A DNA stretch of 64,000 nucleotides. Source: a bacterium. GTDB lineage: Bacteria; Armatimonadota; Fimbriimonadia; Fimbriimonadales; Fimbriimonadaceae. Shown in pieces: positions 1 through 8,422 of this stretch. How positions within the stretch are numbered: the first letter of the stretch is position 1; each line of letters opens with the position of its first letter. The stretch spans positions 372,001-436,000 of the forward strand of contig JAIXQR010000007.1 in NCBI GenBank assembly GCA_027485645.1, read 5' to 3'. The notes beneath the pieces are model-generated. The model made no database searches and was not told the origin of the DNA. It saw only the letters and a list, made by a program, of their open reading frames with translations. The translations under genes were made by a program, and so were the position numbers.

Positions 1-173
1 CATATCTTAAGAACTCGAAAATGATGGAGGGTTTCGTGCTGTCGTTCAAGGGCGGGAACCTGCTTAAGGTTGAAGACCCCGCAAACACCATTCTGGGCTA
101 CATTCCCGGCAAAGGTGGTCGAGCCGTGGCATATGTAGATGGTCATGTGAAGTGGATTAAGAATGGTCCGTAG
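1..173 (+). CDS. C-terminal fragment of a prepilin-tail (H-X9-DG-like) protein
   Basis: An open frame enters from the left edge (codons begin at base 3) and stops at TAG 171-173. Its last residues read GRAVAYVDGHVKWIKNGP, the tail that closes many DUF1559/prepilin-like proteins. The next gene ends in a closely matching stretch (GRVAAYVDGTVRWIPNGK), and the preceding 30 residues also align, so these two are tandem paralogues. The function is unknown; relatives are exported or pseudopilin-like. The downstream ATG at 163 lies inside this gene, so the two are translationally coupled. Confidence 0.7.
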   Translation, partial: YLKNSKMMEGFVLSFKGGNLLKVEDPANTILGYIPGKGGRAVAYVDGHVKWIKNGP

Positions 174-1491
174 GATTCTTGTCCTCGGAGCGCTGCTCCT
201 TGCTCCCTTGGCGACAGCGCAACAACGCTCACAAAGTTCCACCAACTGGATTCTTCCGTTCAAAGAGACCGCGCTATTCTTCCTTCCGGCCAAGTATGTG
301 TCGGAAGGGGATATCAAAGAGATGCTCTGGTCGCAGGACGGCAAGTTTCTGTTGGTGAACCGGACATCAAGACCGATTACGCGCGAAGTTCTAGAGGCTC
401 AGTTCAATCCAAGTCCGCAACCCACGGGGATTCCGAAGCTCGAAGGAGAAATCCTGGTTTGGAACCTCGCGAGTTCCAAAACGTGGAGCATCAAGAAGTA
501 CGATGCGACCACGACCCAGGCAACCGCACAGTGGTTGGGAAACAGCAACACGCTTACGTTTTGCCTTTCCCGGCAAAAGGAAGCCGTATCGCAACTATTC
601 ACGAGCACGGCCGATGGCTCCGTTCGTGAGTTACCGCCCTTCACGCAGTGTGCCGAAACTTCGATTCACCCTTTGAAGAACTCCGCTGACGCGGTGCTCG
701 CAATGAAAAGTATTGAAGGGACCTACTCCGTCCGCCGCTTCAACGCGTCGCTACAGTTCGGTCCGGAATTGAGTCAGCCGCGAGAAGCGTTTGTGCGATT
801 CATTCATGACCGTGACGAAGCGGTTCTTTCCCCGCTCGTACCCATGGACGAGCAAGGCAAGCCCCAAACGGAAGTCGCGAGTTATAGAGGAGTCAACGTT
901 CTAACCGGCAAAAGTCGCGCGCTCACGATCGATCAGACTGAACCGCCGATCGCTCCACCAGACGCTGATCCAGCCCCGAAAATCATCAGCCGAGAGATGT
1001 CCGTCAACATGACCGGCGGCGCCACGCGCATTGTGATGATGCAGTCTGAGAAGGAGTCGGTACTCATTAGCGGCGATGCCACCCTCGCCCTGGCGAACGA
1101 CCAACTGACGGCCGTCGCTTTCCAGACCCAAGGCGTTATTCTCGTTCGCCCGATCGCCCGCGTGCCGCTGATTCTATTCGAGCGCGCAAAAGAAGAGGCC
1201 GAGAAGACGCTTCTCATGGAACGTGCAAAGGAAGTGGCGAAGGGCTTTGCGATCTACGCACAAGACCACCACGACACGATGCTTGGGGCGGGCAGCAACT
1301 GGAAAGCAGAAATGCAGCCGTACATGAGGACGGCATCGTTGCTGGATGATTTCGTTCTGGCCTTTCCGGGTGGGGTCGTCAGTTCGCTCGAGAAGCCATC
1401 CGAAACTGTGCTGGGCTATTTCTATGGAAAGTCGGGCCGAGTCGCCGCGTACGTGGACGGCACCGTGCGCTGGATTCCGAACGGCAAGTAA
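163..1491 (+). CDS. Secreted propeller-like protein with prepilin-like C-terminal tail
   Basis: A 442-residue protein. Residues 1-19 form a signal peptide (basic MVRR, hydrophobic LVLGALLLAPLA, then ATA-Q). The middle (about 45-330) has repeated short beta-type segments such as MLWSQDGKFLLV and GEILVWNLA, as in TolB/WD-like propellers. From about 345 it changes to a prepilin-like module: a helix followed by FAIYAQDHHDTML, then a tail ending YVDGTVRW. The N-terminal pilin helix is absent, so this is probably an exported protein that borrowed the prepilin tail. Its start overlaps the preceding paralogue by 11 bases. I infer an extracytoplasmic location and cannot assign a function. Confidence 0.75.
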   Translation: MVRRILVLGALLLAPLATAQQRSQSSTNWILPFKETALFFLPAKYVSEGDIKEMLWSQDGKFLLVNRTSRPITREVLEAQFNPSPQPTGIPKLEGEILVWNLASSKTWSIKKYDATTTQATAQWLGNSNTLTFCLSRQKEAVSQLFTSTADGSVRELPPFTQCAETSIHPLKNSADAVLAMKSIEGTYSVRRFNASLQFGPELSQPREAFVRFIHDRDEAVLSPLVPMDEQGKPQTEVASYRGVNVLTGKSRALTIDQTEPPIAPPDADPAPKIISREMSVNMTGGATRIVMMQSEKESVLISGDATLALANDQLTAVAFQTQGVILVRPIARVPLILFERAKEEAEKTLLMERAKEVAKGFAIYAQDHHDTMLGAGSNWKAEMQPYMRTASLLDDFVLAFPGGVVSSLEKPSETVLGYFYGKSGRVAAYVDGTVRWIPNGK

Positions 1492-1500
1492 CCTAACAAC

Positions 1501-2343
1501 ATGGTTGAAGGCCGCTGGGACTTAACGATTCATGATGTCAATGGGGACTATCCGAGTTGGGTAGAACTCTCCGCCCAAGAGGGCTGGTTTGTCGGCCGGT
1601 TTGGAAGCGCAAGACCCATTCCGACGATCTCACTCACCGAAAGCACGGTTGAATGGGCACTGCCAAAGCAGTACGAAGGTCGCGAAACTGACTTGCAGTT
1701 CACTGGAGAACTCACGGAAGACGGCATCGCCGGGACAACGACCAACGACAGCGGCGAGATCGTAAAGTGGTCCGGTCGAAAAGCTCCGGCACTAGAATCG
1801 ACCGAGAACCCGGTCTGGGGTGAAGTAATCTCCCTGGTTCAAACGGACCTGAGCAACTGGCACCCACGAAGTCCAGAATGGGCCAATCAGTGGAGCATCA
1901 CGGAGAACGGCCTCGAGAATGCCGGCGTTGGAACCGACCTCATCACCCGTGATCTGTTTAGCGATTTCCGGCTCGTTGCCGAGTACCGCTATCCGAAAGG
2001 TAGCAATTCTGGGATCTACCTGCGAGGACGGTACGAATTCCAAATCCTCGATGACCACGGACACGGTTCTACCGTCGGAAGTAGCGCGGCAATCTACGGA
2101 TTCTTGACCCCAAGTGAGAACGCAGTGCATCCGCACGATGAGTGGAACACCGCCGAGATCACCCTTCTTGGGCGATTTGTCACGGTTGTTCTGAACGGAA
2201 AGACCGTGATCGAAAATGCCGAAATTCCTGGCATCACCGGTGGTGCGCTAGATTCGAGAGAAGACCTGCCTGGACCGCTGTTCGTTCAGGGAGACCACGG
2301 CCCCGTCACCTTCCGCAAGCTCGACCTGTACCCACGCGTTTGA
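1501..2343 (+). CDS. DUF1080 (3-keto-disaccharide hydrolase-like) protein
   Basis: A 280-residue protein whose second half (about 110-278) is a DUF1080 beta-sandwich. The diagnostic stretch NSGIYLRGRYEFQILDDHG is followed by a conserved DEWNTAEITLLG and a strand carrying VTVVLNGK. DUF1080 domains occur widely in sugar-degrading secreted proteins, and some are 3-keto-disaccharide hydrolases. The first 100 residues look like a small beta domain and show no signal peptide. It starts nine bases after the previous stop, so it is probably co-transcribed with it. It converges on the glycosyltransferase gene with only two bases between stops. The substrate cannot be read from sequence. Confidence 0.75.
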   Translation: MVEGRWDLTIHDVNGDYPSWVELSAQEGWFVGRFGSARPIPTISLTESTVEWALPKQYEGRETDLQFTGELTEDGIAGTTTNDSGEIVKWSGRKAPALESTENPVWGEVISLVQTDLSNWHPRSPEWANQWSITENGLENAGVGTDLITRDLFSDFRLVAEYRYPKGSNSGIYLRGRYEFQILDDHGHGSTVGSSAAIYGFLTPSENAVHPHDEWNTAEITLLGRFVTVVLNGKTVIENAEIPGITGGALDSREDLPGPLFVQGDHGPVTFRKLDLYPRV

Positions 2344-2345
2344 GA

Positions 2346-3731
2346 CTAGAACGCGGGCGACCAAATGTCGTCCGCGTCATCTTCATCTTCAGATAGCAAC
2401 AGCCCGGGAGCAGCGCTGACCGGAGCGGATGGTCGTTCGATCGGAACGCCAGTGGTGGCTTTTTCTTCGAGGTGAAGTTCCTTTGCGCGATCCTCGGCCC
2501 CCGGAGAAACCGGCCAAACCGTTCCGGCGGCCCAGTAGCTGTCCAAAAATTCGCTCCACACCCGCTCGTAAACGGCGATGGTTTGAGTGGCCAGATTTGC
2601 CCAGGAGAAGTCGGTCGATAGGCGCGCCTTTGCTTGCTCGCGGATTCTTGCTGCTCTTTCTGGGTCTTGTAGCACCCGCAGAACACCCCAAGCCAGGGAA
2701 GCGGTGTCACCCGCGAAGGTCGTCGTGCCGGTGACGTCGTGCGTGACAACCTCAGGCAACCCGCCCGCATCGGAGCAGACGACGGAAGTGCCGGCGGCCA
2801 TTGCCTCAAGGGCTACGATGCCAAACGGCTCGTAAAGTGAAGGGAACACAGCAACGTCGGCACACCGATAAAGCTCAAGCAGCTTTCGGCCGGAGATGAA
2901 TCCGGTGAAGTGGATGCGTGACCGCAGTCCCGACCAATCGACAAAGCCTTCAAACTTCTCGCGATTTCCTCCGCCCGCAATCACAAACCGTGTGTTCGGC
3001 TCGGCTGCGAGGATGGCGTGAGCCGAGTTCAGCAGGACCTGAATGCCCTTTTCCCGGACAAATCGTCCGACGTACAGAACGATCTTCTCGTGCGGCGCGG
3101 CATATTGCTCGCGGGCAGCTAGCCGCTCTTCTTCGGTCCAATCAAACTTGAACTTGTCCGCGTTGACCCCGTTGAAGATGACGTCCGTCTTTTCCCAAGG
3201 ACAGTTGAAGGTTCGATGGACCTCGCCGCGCATGAACTCCGAACAGATGATCACGCGCCAGGCCTCGTAGGTGAGCCAGTACTCCTGATCGTGGATGTAG
3301 CGCGAAACGTTGTTGTGGATGCCGCCGTGCCGACCTGTCTCGGTTGCGTGAACCGTGGCGACCATCGGAAGCTTGTATTCGTACTTCAGCTCGCGAGCGG
3401 AGTCCAGCGAGAGCCAATCGTGGGCGTGAAAGATCGTTGGCTGCCCACCCGGACGCCAGTCTTCGAGAAGTTGCCGCACCCGTAGGTCCGTCGCTTGGTT
3501 GAGAAGCTGAATCTCGTGCAGAAAGTCGTTGGGCGTATCGGCAAGCTCAACGCGATGCACGCGCACGCCAGAAGCCTCGACTTCTTCATTCGGTGCGTTC
3601 GGCGTGGCCTTGGTCACAACGTGAACCTCAACCCCTTGCTTGACGAGTTCTTGCGATAGCTCGTAGACGTGCGGGCTGATGCCTCCCACAATTCGAGGCG
3701 GATATTCCCAAGACAGCATCATCACGCGCAT
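2346..3731 (-). CDS. GT4 glycosyltransferase, glycogen-synthase-like
   Basis: A 461-residue two-domain GT-B glycosyltransferase. The N-terminus MLSWEYPPRIVGGISPHV is the glycogen/starch synthase-type donor loop, and residues 1-190 form the first Rossmann domain. The C-terminal domain has YVGRFVREKGIQ and the donor-binding EPFGIVALEAMAAG. It probably transfers glucose or another hexose in the cytoplasm, for glycogen or for cell-surface sugar. A longer frame exists upstream, but ATG at 3731 begins exactly at the conserved motif, and a CATAAT box lies nine bases before it. The last 50 residues are acidic and low-complexity, beyond the usual domain end. Confidence 0.85.
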   Translation of the reverse strand: MRVMMLSWEYPPRIVGGISPHVYELSQELVKQGVEVHVVTKATPNAPNEEVEASGVRVHRVELADTPNDFLHEIQLLNQATDLRVRQLLEDWRPGGQPTIFHAHDWLSLDSARELKYEYKLPMVATVHATETGRHGGIHNNVSRYIHDQEYWLTYEAWRVIICSEFMRGEVHRTFNCPWEKTDVIFNGVNADKFKFDWTEEERLAAREQYAAPHEKIVLYVGRFVREKGIQVLLNSAHAILAAEPNTRFVIAGGGNREKFEGFVDWSGLRSRIHFTGFISGRKLLELYRCADVAVFPSLYEPFGIVALEAMAAGTSVVCSDAGGLPEVVTHDVTGTTTFAGDTASLAWGVLRVLQDPERAARIREQAKARLSTDFSWANLATQTIAVYERVWSEFLDSYWAAGTVWPVSPGAEDRAKELHLEEKATTGVPIERPSAPVSAAPGLLLSEDEDDADDIWSPAF

Positions 3732-3741
3732 AGCTGTCTGA

Positions 3742-4584
3742 TTATGCGGCAGGTTGCTCCGATTCGAGAACGTAGATTTCGCGATACGCTCGGAAGAGCT
3801 CCAGGCCAAAGAAGAAAATCTGGGCGGTATAGAAAATCCAAAGCAGCAAAATGACCAACGCACCCGCTGAGCCATACGCCTTGGTCACCGGAATGAGCTC
3901 AAAGTAGTAGCCCATCAGGTTCCGGCAGAGCCAAATTCCGATGGCGGTCACCGCGGCGGCGGGCCAAACTTCTCGCCACTTCACCGCAATCGGCGCCAGG
4001 GTTCGGAACCAAATTCCCACCAGCCCGATCAACACCGACAGCAGGCTTACCATCGTAAACACTTTGCCTACAGGCCCCGCAAAACGCTGAGAGAGCCCAA
4101 CAAGAACCGAATCGGCAAAGATCCAGAGCAACGCCGTTCCACCGTAAACCACAACCCCAAGGAAAGCGCGCGCGCGCATGATGAGCCAGTTCTTCACCAC
4201 GTGCCCTTTCATCGTGTAGCCGAACACCGTGTTCACTCCGTCCTGCAGTGCGACGAAGAGGTTCGATGCGGAAAAGAAGGTGATGGCAAAGGAGAGCAGG
4301 GTAGCCAGAATTCCGTTCTCTGGCTTCTTGGCTCCAGCGATTACTTCGCCAACATAGTCGGCGGCTTCCTTTCCGACCGCATCGCGAATCTGGGCAAGGA
4401 TCGGTTCGTTGGCGCCTTGTTGGCCAAACCATTGCGCGGCGACGTAAACACCCACGACCAAAGTCGGCGCGATACTCAACGCGGCAAAGAAACTGAAGGC
4501 ACCGGCCAACCGAGCCAGGTTATGCGGACCGGAGTTTTCTATTGCTCGCCAGATCCACGCGCGGAATTTCTCAAACCAAGTCAT
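3742..4584 (-). CDS. YihY/BrkB family inner-membrane protein
   Basis: A 280-residue protein with about six hydrophobic helices and the YihY/BrkB signature: ARLAGAFSFFAALSIAPTL near the N-terminus and YGSAGALVILLLWIFYTAQIFFFG near the C-terminus. The family was once labelled ribonuclease BN, but the activity belongs to another protein; members are membrane proteins of uncertain function. ATG at 4584 is preferred over one 33 bases upstream because GGGGA lies at ribosome-binding distance and the longer form would almost touch the divergent exonuclease start. It lies just upstream of the glycosyltransferase on the same strand and may share its transcript. Confidence 0.85.
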   Translation of the reverse strand: MTWFEKFRAWIWRAIENSGPHNLARLAGAFSFFAALSIAPTLVVGVYVAAQWFGQQGANEPILAQIRDAVGKEAADYVGEVIAGAKKPENGILATLLSFAITFFSASNLFVALQDGVNTVFGYTMKGHVVKNWLIMRARAFLGVVVYGGTALLWIFADSVLVGLSQRFAGPVGKVFTMVSLLSVLIGLVGIWFRTLAPIAVKWREVWPAAAVTAIGIWLCRNLMGYYFELIPVTKAYGSAGALVILLLWIFYTAQIFFFGLELFRAYREIYVLESEQPAA

Positions 4585-4623
4585 ATTCGAATTCCCCGCG
4601 CTAACGTAGTATCCCAAGAAGTC

Positions 4624-5676
4624 ATGTCATTCGCCGTGTCCGAGAACCCGAAACTACTTTCCCTCACGGATCGCGGATTGTATTGCGAGGTCGGAGATTT
4701 TTACGTCGATCCTTGGCGATCGGTTGACCGCGCCATCATCACGCACGCGCACTCGGACCACGCGCGATGGGGCATGAAGCACTATCTTTGCTCACGAGAA
4801 GGCGAAGGCGTGCTCCGGAGGCGACTATCACCCGAGAGTCATATCACTTCTTACGCCTACGGGGAAGAGATCACACTAAACGGAGTTCGGGTCTCCCTAC
4901 ACCCAGCCGGACACATCCTGGGCTCCGCGCAGGTACGGATGGAACTGGACGGGGAAGTCGCCGTCGTTTCCGGGGACTACAAGACGGCCGCCGATGCCAC
5001 TTGCACCCCTTTCGAGCCAATTCGTTGCCACTCGTTCGTGACCGAATGTACGTTTGGCTTGCCAATCTACCGCTGGCAGCCGGATGAGGAAATCTTTGCG
5101 GACATCAACGGCTGGTGGCAAGAAAACCAGGCAAAGGGTCGGTGCTCGATCCTGATGGGATATGCGCTGGGCAAATCGCAACGCGCACTCTCGGGGCTTG
5201 ATCCGAAGCAGGGCCCGATCATTGTTCATGGCGCGGTTCATGCGATGAACGAGGCTTACCGAGAAGCCGGAATCACGCTTCCGGAAACGCGACGTCTGGG
5301 CGAGTTGCCCGCAGGGTTCGACTTTTCTCAGGCCATCGTCCTTGCTCCGCCAAGTGTTCAAGGTTCAACCTGGCTCCGGCGGTTTGGAGAAGTATCGTGT
5401 GCCTTCATGTCGGGCTGGATGGCGGTTCGCGGGGCAAAACGCCGCCGGGCAATGGACCGTGGATTCGTCCTGAGCGACCACGTCGACTGGCCATCCCTGC
5501 TTGGCGCAATCGAAGCGACCGGCGCCGAGCGCATCTGGGCAACCCACGGTTACACCAACATCCTTGTCCGACATCTGCGCGAGCAAGGCAAATGGGCCGA
5601 GGTGCTCTCGACGGAATGGGAAGGAGAGCAGGATGCGAGCGAGGCCGGTGCCGCCGAGCAGGAGGAGTCCGCTTGA
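4624..5676 (+). CDS. Ligase-associated DNA exonuclease (metallo-beta-lactamase fold)
   Basis: A 350-residue MBL-fold nuclease. The metal site THAHSDH is at residues 40-46, and further family blocks include HPAGHILGSAQV and VSGDYKT. The stop overlaps the start of an ATP-dependent DNA ligase, the usual partner of this family, which processes DNA ends. The set is completed by a helicase and a phosphoesterase 5-8 kb away. The open frame extends 400 bases further upstream, but that part is antisense to the BrkB gene and unlike the family. ATG 4624 gives the expected N-terminus and length. Confidence 0.9.
   Translation: MSFAVSENPKLLSLTDRGLYCEVGDFYVDPWRSVDRAIITHAHSDHARWGMKHYLCSREGEGVLRRRLSPESHITSYAYGEEITLNGVRVSLHPAGHILGSAQVRMELDGEVAVVSGDYKTAADATCTPFEPIRCHSFVTECTFGLPIYRWQPDEEIFADINGWWQENQAKGRCSILMGYALGKSQRALSGLDPKQGPIIVHGAVHAMNEAYREAGITLPETRRLGELPAGFDFSQAIVLAPPSVQGSTWLRRFGEVSCAFMSGWMAVRGAKRRRAMDRGFVLSDHVDWPSLLGAIEATGAERIWATHGYTNILVRHLREQGKWAEVLSTEWEGEQDASEAGAAEQEESA
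5661..5667 (+). promoter_or_regulatory. Strong ribosome binding site deciding the ligase start
   Basis: GGAGGAG lies inside the last codons of the exonuclease gene, five bases before a TTG at 5673. This supports TTG as the ligase initiation codon even though much longer open frames exist upstream. Confidence 0.7.
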
Positions 5677-7256
5677 GAGACTTTGCGACGCTCTACTTGG
5701 ACTTGGATTCGTCGAACCGAACCAATGACAAAGTCGCCTTTATGGTCGAGTACTTCCGTACCGCATCGGCCGAGGATGCCGGTTGGGCGGTGTACTTCCT
5801 CACCGGGCGCCGACCCAAGCGACCGTTCGCCAGCACCAAGTTCCAACTCTGGGCCGCCGAGACGGCCGGAATAAGCCCTTGGTTGTTCACGGAGTGCTAC
5901 GACGCCGTTGGGGATCTCGCCGAAACGATTGCGCTTGTCCTTCCACCCCCGATAGAAACCAATCAAGAAGGTCTCGCATGGTGGGTGCAGAACGTCCTGC
6001 TTGGACTCGCCAAGGAGCCAGAAGAAGACCAGCGTCGGATCGTGCAAGAATGCTGGCAACGTCTCACAACCCCAGAGCGGCTTGTGTTCAACAAGTTGAT
6101 CACGGGTGCATTTCGAGTAGGAGTTTCGCAAGAGCTTGTCGTGCGAGCGTTGTCCATGTCAAGCGGCGTGCCGCAAGCGACGTTGAGTCACCGCCTGATG
6201 GGCGACTGGACCGCCGGATCGCTATTCTTTGAAAGCCTTCTCTCGCTGGACCAAGATGCCAGCGAGGATCTGAGTCGGCCATATCCATTCTGCCTGGCCC
6301 ATCCTCTCGAAGCTGCAGCAAGTTCGTTGGGTGACCTTTCGGAATGGCACGTTGAGTGGAAATGGGACGGCATTCGAGCGCAGGTCATCCGGCGTGGTGG
6401 TAACACCTACGTTTGGTCGCGCGGGGAAGAGCTGATTACCTCGCGATTCCCGGAGATCGCCGCCATTGGCGACCGATTGCCCGAAGGCACCGTCATCGAC
6501 GGAGAGATATTGGCCTGGTCAGAAGGACGCCCACTTCCATTTGCCGAACTGCAGAAACGAATCGGCCGAAAGACGGTGGGCGCGAAGTTGTTGCAATCCG
6601 TTCCCGTCACCCTGATCGCCTTTGACGTTCTCGAGTTCGAGGGCGTGGATCTTCGTGCGAGGCCGCTGTCCGACAGGGTTCAGATTCTTGACCAACTCAA
6701 GACCACCGGACTCGTCGAAGTCCCGATGCCCAAGACGGTCAACGGTTGGTCGGAACTTGCGGCTATTCGCGATCAAGCCCGCGATCTTCGCGTCGAAGGG
6801 CTGATGCTGAAGCGGAAATCGAGCGTTTACGGGGTCGGTCGAAAGCGCGGTGACTGGTGGAAATGGAAGCTCGATCCGTTCACCATCGACGCCGTCCTCA
6901 TTTACGCGCAGCGGGGAAGCGGTAAGCGGGCCTCGCTCTACACCGACTACACCTTTGCCGTTTGGAACGACGAACGACAACTGGTCCCCGTCGCTAAAGC
7001 CTACTCTGGCCTGACCGATGCCGAAATCAAGGAAGTCGATGCCTTTGTCCGGAAGAACACTCAAGACAAGTTCGGCCCGGTGCGAACGGTGACGCCGATG
7101 CTCGTGATGGAATTGGCCTTTGAAGGAATTCAGAAATCCAGCCGGCACAAAAGCGGCATCGCGGTGAGATTTCCGCGGATTGCGAGGTGGAGGCACGACA
7201 AGTTGCCCGCAGACGCAAACACGTTGGAAGAAATCAAGCGCCTGATTCCGGACTAG
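5673..7256 (+). CDS. ATP-dependent DNA ligase (ligase-associated repair cluster type)
   Basis: A 527-residue ATP-dependent ligase. The N-terminal part (about 1-200) is the DNA-binding domain. The adenylation motif EWKWDGIR has its lysine near residue 230. Motif IV appears as EGLMLKRK and motif V as WWKWKLDP, followed by an OB-fold domain to the end. It seals nicks or breaks in duplex DNA after ATP-dependent self-adenylation. TTG 5673 overlaps the exonuclease stop and follows GGAGGAG. Pairing with the exonuclease places it in the bacterial ligase-associated repair system, separate from the replicative NAD ligase. Its 3' end overlaps the convergent rimM by four bases. Confidence 0.92.
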   Translation: MRDFATLYLDLDSSNRTNDKVAFMVEYFRTASAEDAGWAVYFLTGRRPKRPFASTKFQLWAAETAGISPWLFTECYDAVGDLAETIALVLPPPIETNQEGLAWWVQNVLLGLAKEPEEDQRRIVQECWQRLTTPERLVFNKLITGAFRVGVSQELVVRALSMSSGVPQATLSHRLMGDWTAGSLFFESLLSLDQDASEDLSRPYPFCLAHPLEAAASSLGDLSEWHVEWKWDGIRAQVIRRGGNTYVWSRGEELITSRFPEIAAIGDRLPEGTVIDGEILAWSEGRPLPFAELQKRIGRKTVGAKLLQSVPVTLIAFDVLEFEGVDLRARPLSDRVQILDQLKTTGLVEVPMPKTVNGWSELAAIRDQARDLRVEGLMLKRKSSVYGVGRKRGDWWKWKLDPFTIDAVLIYAQRGSGKRASLYTDYTFAVWNDERQLVPVAKAYSGLTDAEIKEVDAFVRKNTQDKFGPVRTVTPMLVMELAFEGIQKSSRHKSGIAVRFPRIARWRHDKLPADANTLEEIKRLIPD

Positions 7257-7738
7257 ACCGACTCTTCGTCGTCCAACATTCCAGGAATCAATTCGACGGT
7301 TATCGTTTCGGTGTCGAAGTTGACTTCTCTAACGAAGTTCTCGACGAACGGAATCATCAAATCACCGATCACAAGCGTCTCGTGCGCCGGAGTATTGAGC
7401 ACTTCGTCGACTTCACCCAGCTCGCGGCCATCGACCGTCACAACCTTAAGATTGATCAGGTCATTAAGGAGGAACTCATCGTCCTCAAGCTCTGGGCGTT
7501 CTGAGTCCTCAATATCGATGAACTCCCACTGGAGTGCTTGCGCAGCCGACATCGTCGTGATGCCATTGAGGGTGATCAGGGGGCGGCCTTTGTGGACCAC
7601 CGAGGTTTCAATCGTGTACCAGTGAGCACCGAGGAGAACCTTTGTGCCAACCGCAAACCGTTCGAGAAATTCGGTTTGCGGTTGTACTTTTAACTGTCCG
7701 CGAATGCCATGCGCACCGACGATCTGGCCTATTCGCAT
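7253..7738 (-). CDS. rimM: Ribosome maturation factor RimM
   Basis: A 161-residue protein opening with RIGQIVGAHGIRGQLKV, the RimM N-terminal barrel signature. The C-terminal PRC-barrel half includes GRELGEVDEVLNTPAHE and LMIPFVENFV. RimM binds S19 and assists maturation of the 30S head in the cytoplasm. It is the last gene of ffh-rpsP-khpA-rimM; the usual trmD and rplS do not follow, because the operon instead runs into the convergent ligase gene. Confidence 0.93.
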   Translation of the reverse strand: MRIGQIVGAHGIRGQLKVQPQTEFLERFAVGTKVLLGAHWYTIETSVVHKGRPLITLNGITTMSAAQALQWEFIDIEDSERPELEDDEFLLNDLINLKVVTVDGRELGEVDEVLNTPAHETLVIGDLMIPFVENFVREVNFDTETITVELIPGMLDDEESV

Positions 7739-7752
7739 GTTACGGAGCTGAT

Positions 7753-7992
7753 TTATTCGGTAACGACTTTGACGTATGCCTTTTCGCGAGACTTGCTGGC
7801 GACGGCGCTTACGACAAACCGGATTGCGTTGATAACGCGTCCGCTCTTTCCGATGACCTTACCAACGTCATCTGGTTCAACCGTGACGTGGAAAGTTCGC
7901 GTGCCCATCTCGAGTTCTTCTTCGATGGTCACCTTTTCTGGACTGTCAACGACGCCCTTCACCAGGGATTCGACGAGAGGTCCGTAGCTCAT
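7753..7992 (-). CDS. khpA: KH-domain RNA-binding protein KhpA
   Basis: A 79-residue single KH domain. The RNA-binding GKSG loop lies in DVGKVIGKSGRVINAI at about 42-57. KhpA-type proteins bind RNA, often with KhpB/Jag, and affect cell division and translation in Gram-positive bacteria. The start overlaps the rpsP stop (ATGA-type coupling), and rimM follows 14 bases on. Size, motif and position all match the family. Confidence 0.9.
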   Translation of the reverse strand: MSYGPLVESLVKGVVDSPEKVTIEEELEMGTRTFHVTVEPDDVGKVIGKSGRVINAIRFVVSAVASKSREKAYVKVVTE

Positions 7993-8387
7993 TCAGCGTC
8001 TCCGGCGGTTTCAGCGGCGGCAGCGGCTGCGATTTCAGCATCTTCCGCAACTGGCACAGCAACGTCGGTGGTAGCCGTGGTCGCTGGCGTTCGCTTGTCG
8101 AGGTAAGAGAACTGCTTCTTGTGTTGAGGTCGCTCTTCGAGATACTTCGGAAGAACGCCAAGTCGGTTCAAGATGTAGGCCGCGGTTTCGGTTGGCTGAG
8201 CACCATTTCGAAGCCAGAAGAGGGCTCGATCTTCCTTGACTTCTAGCCGCTTTGGCTGAGCAATCGGGTCATAAATGCCGAGGGTCTCAACAAACTTTCC
8301 GTTTCGTCCTGTGTTGCTTTCTGCAACCACAATTCGATAGAACGGGCGGTTCCGTTGTCCTAATCTTCGCAGTCGAATCTTTACCAT
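7989..8387 (-). CDS. rpsP: 30S ribosomal protein S16
   Basis: A 132-residue protein. The first 80 residues match S16: MVKIRLRRLGQRNRPFYRIVV, then an ETLGIYDP block and a conserved GAQPT turn. S16 binds 16S rRNA early in 30S assembly. The protein is longer than typical bacterial S16 (about 80-90 residues). The extra C-terminus is alanine- and glutamate-rich and ends in a run of alternating alanine and acidic residues, so it is probably disordered. It is the second gene of ffh-rpsP-khpA-rimM. Confidence 0.95.
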   Translation of the reverse strand: MVKIRLRRLGQRNRPFYRIVVAESNTGRNGKFVETLGIYDPIAQPKRLEVKEDRALFWLRNGAQPTETAAYILNRLGVLPKYLEERPQHKKQFSYLDKRTPATTATTDVAVPVAEDAEIAAAAAAETAGDAE

Positions 8388-8422
8388 GCTTTCTCGTTTT
8401 CGGTTCGGTGATCAGCTTCCGC

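Noticed and set aside
4201-4623. Upstream extension of the exonuclease open frame by about 140 residues
   Set aside because: It is antisense to the BrkB gene and unlike the family; ATG 4624 starts the conserved N-terminus.
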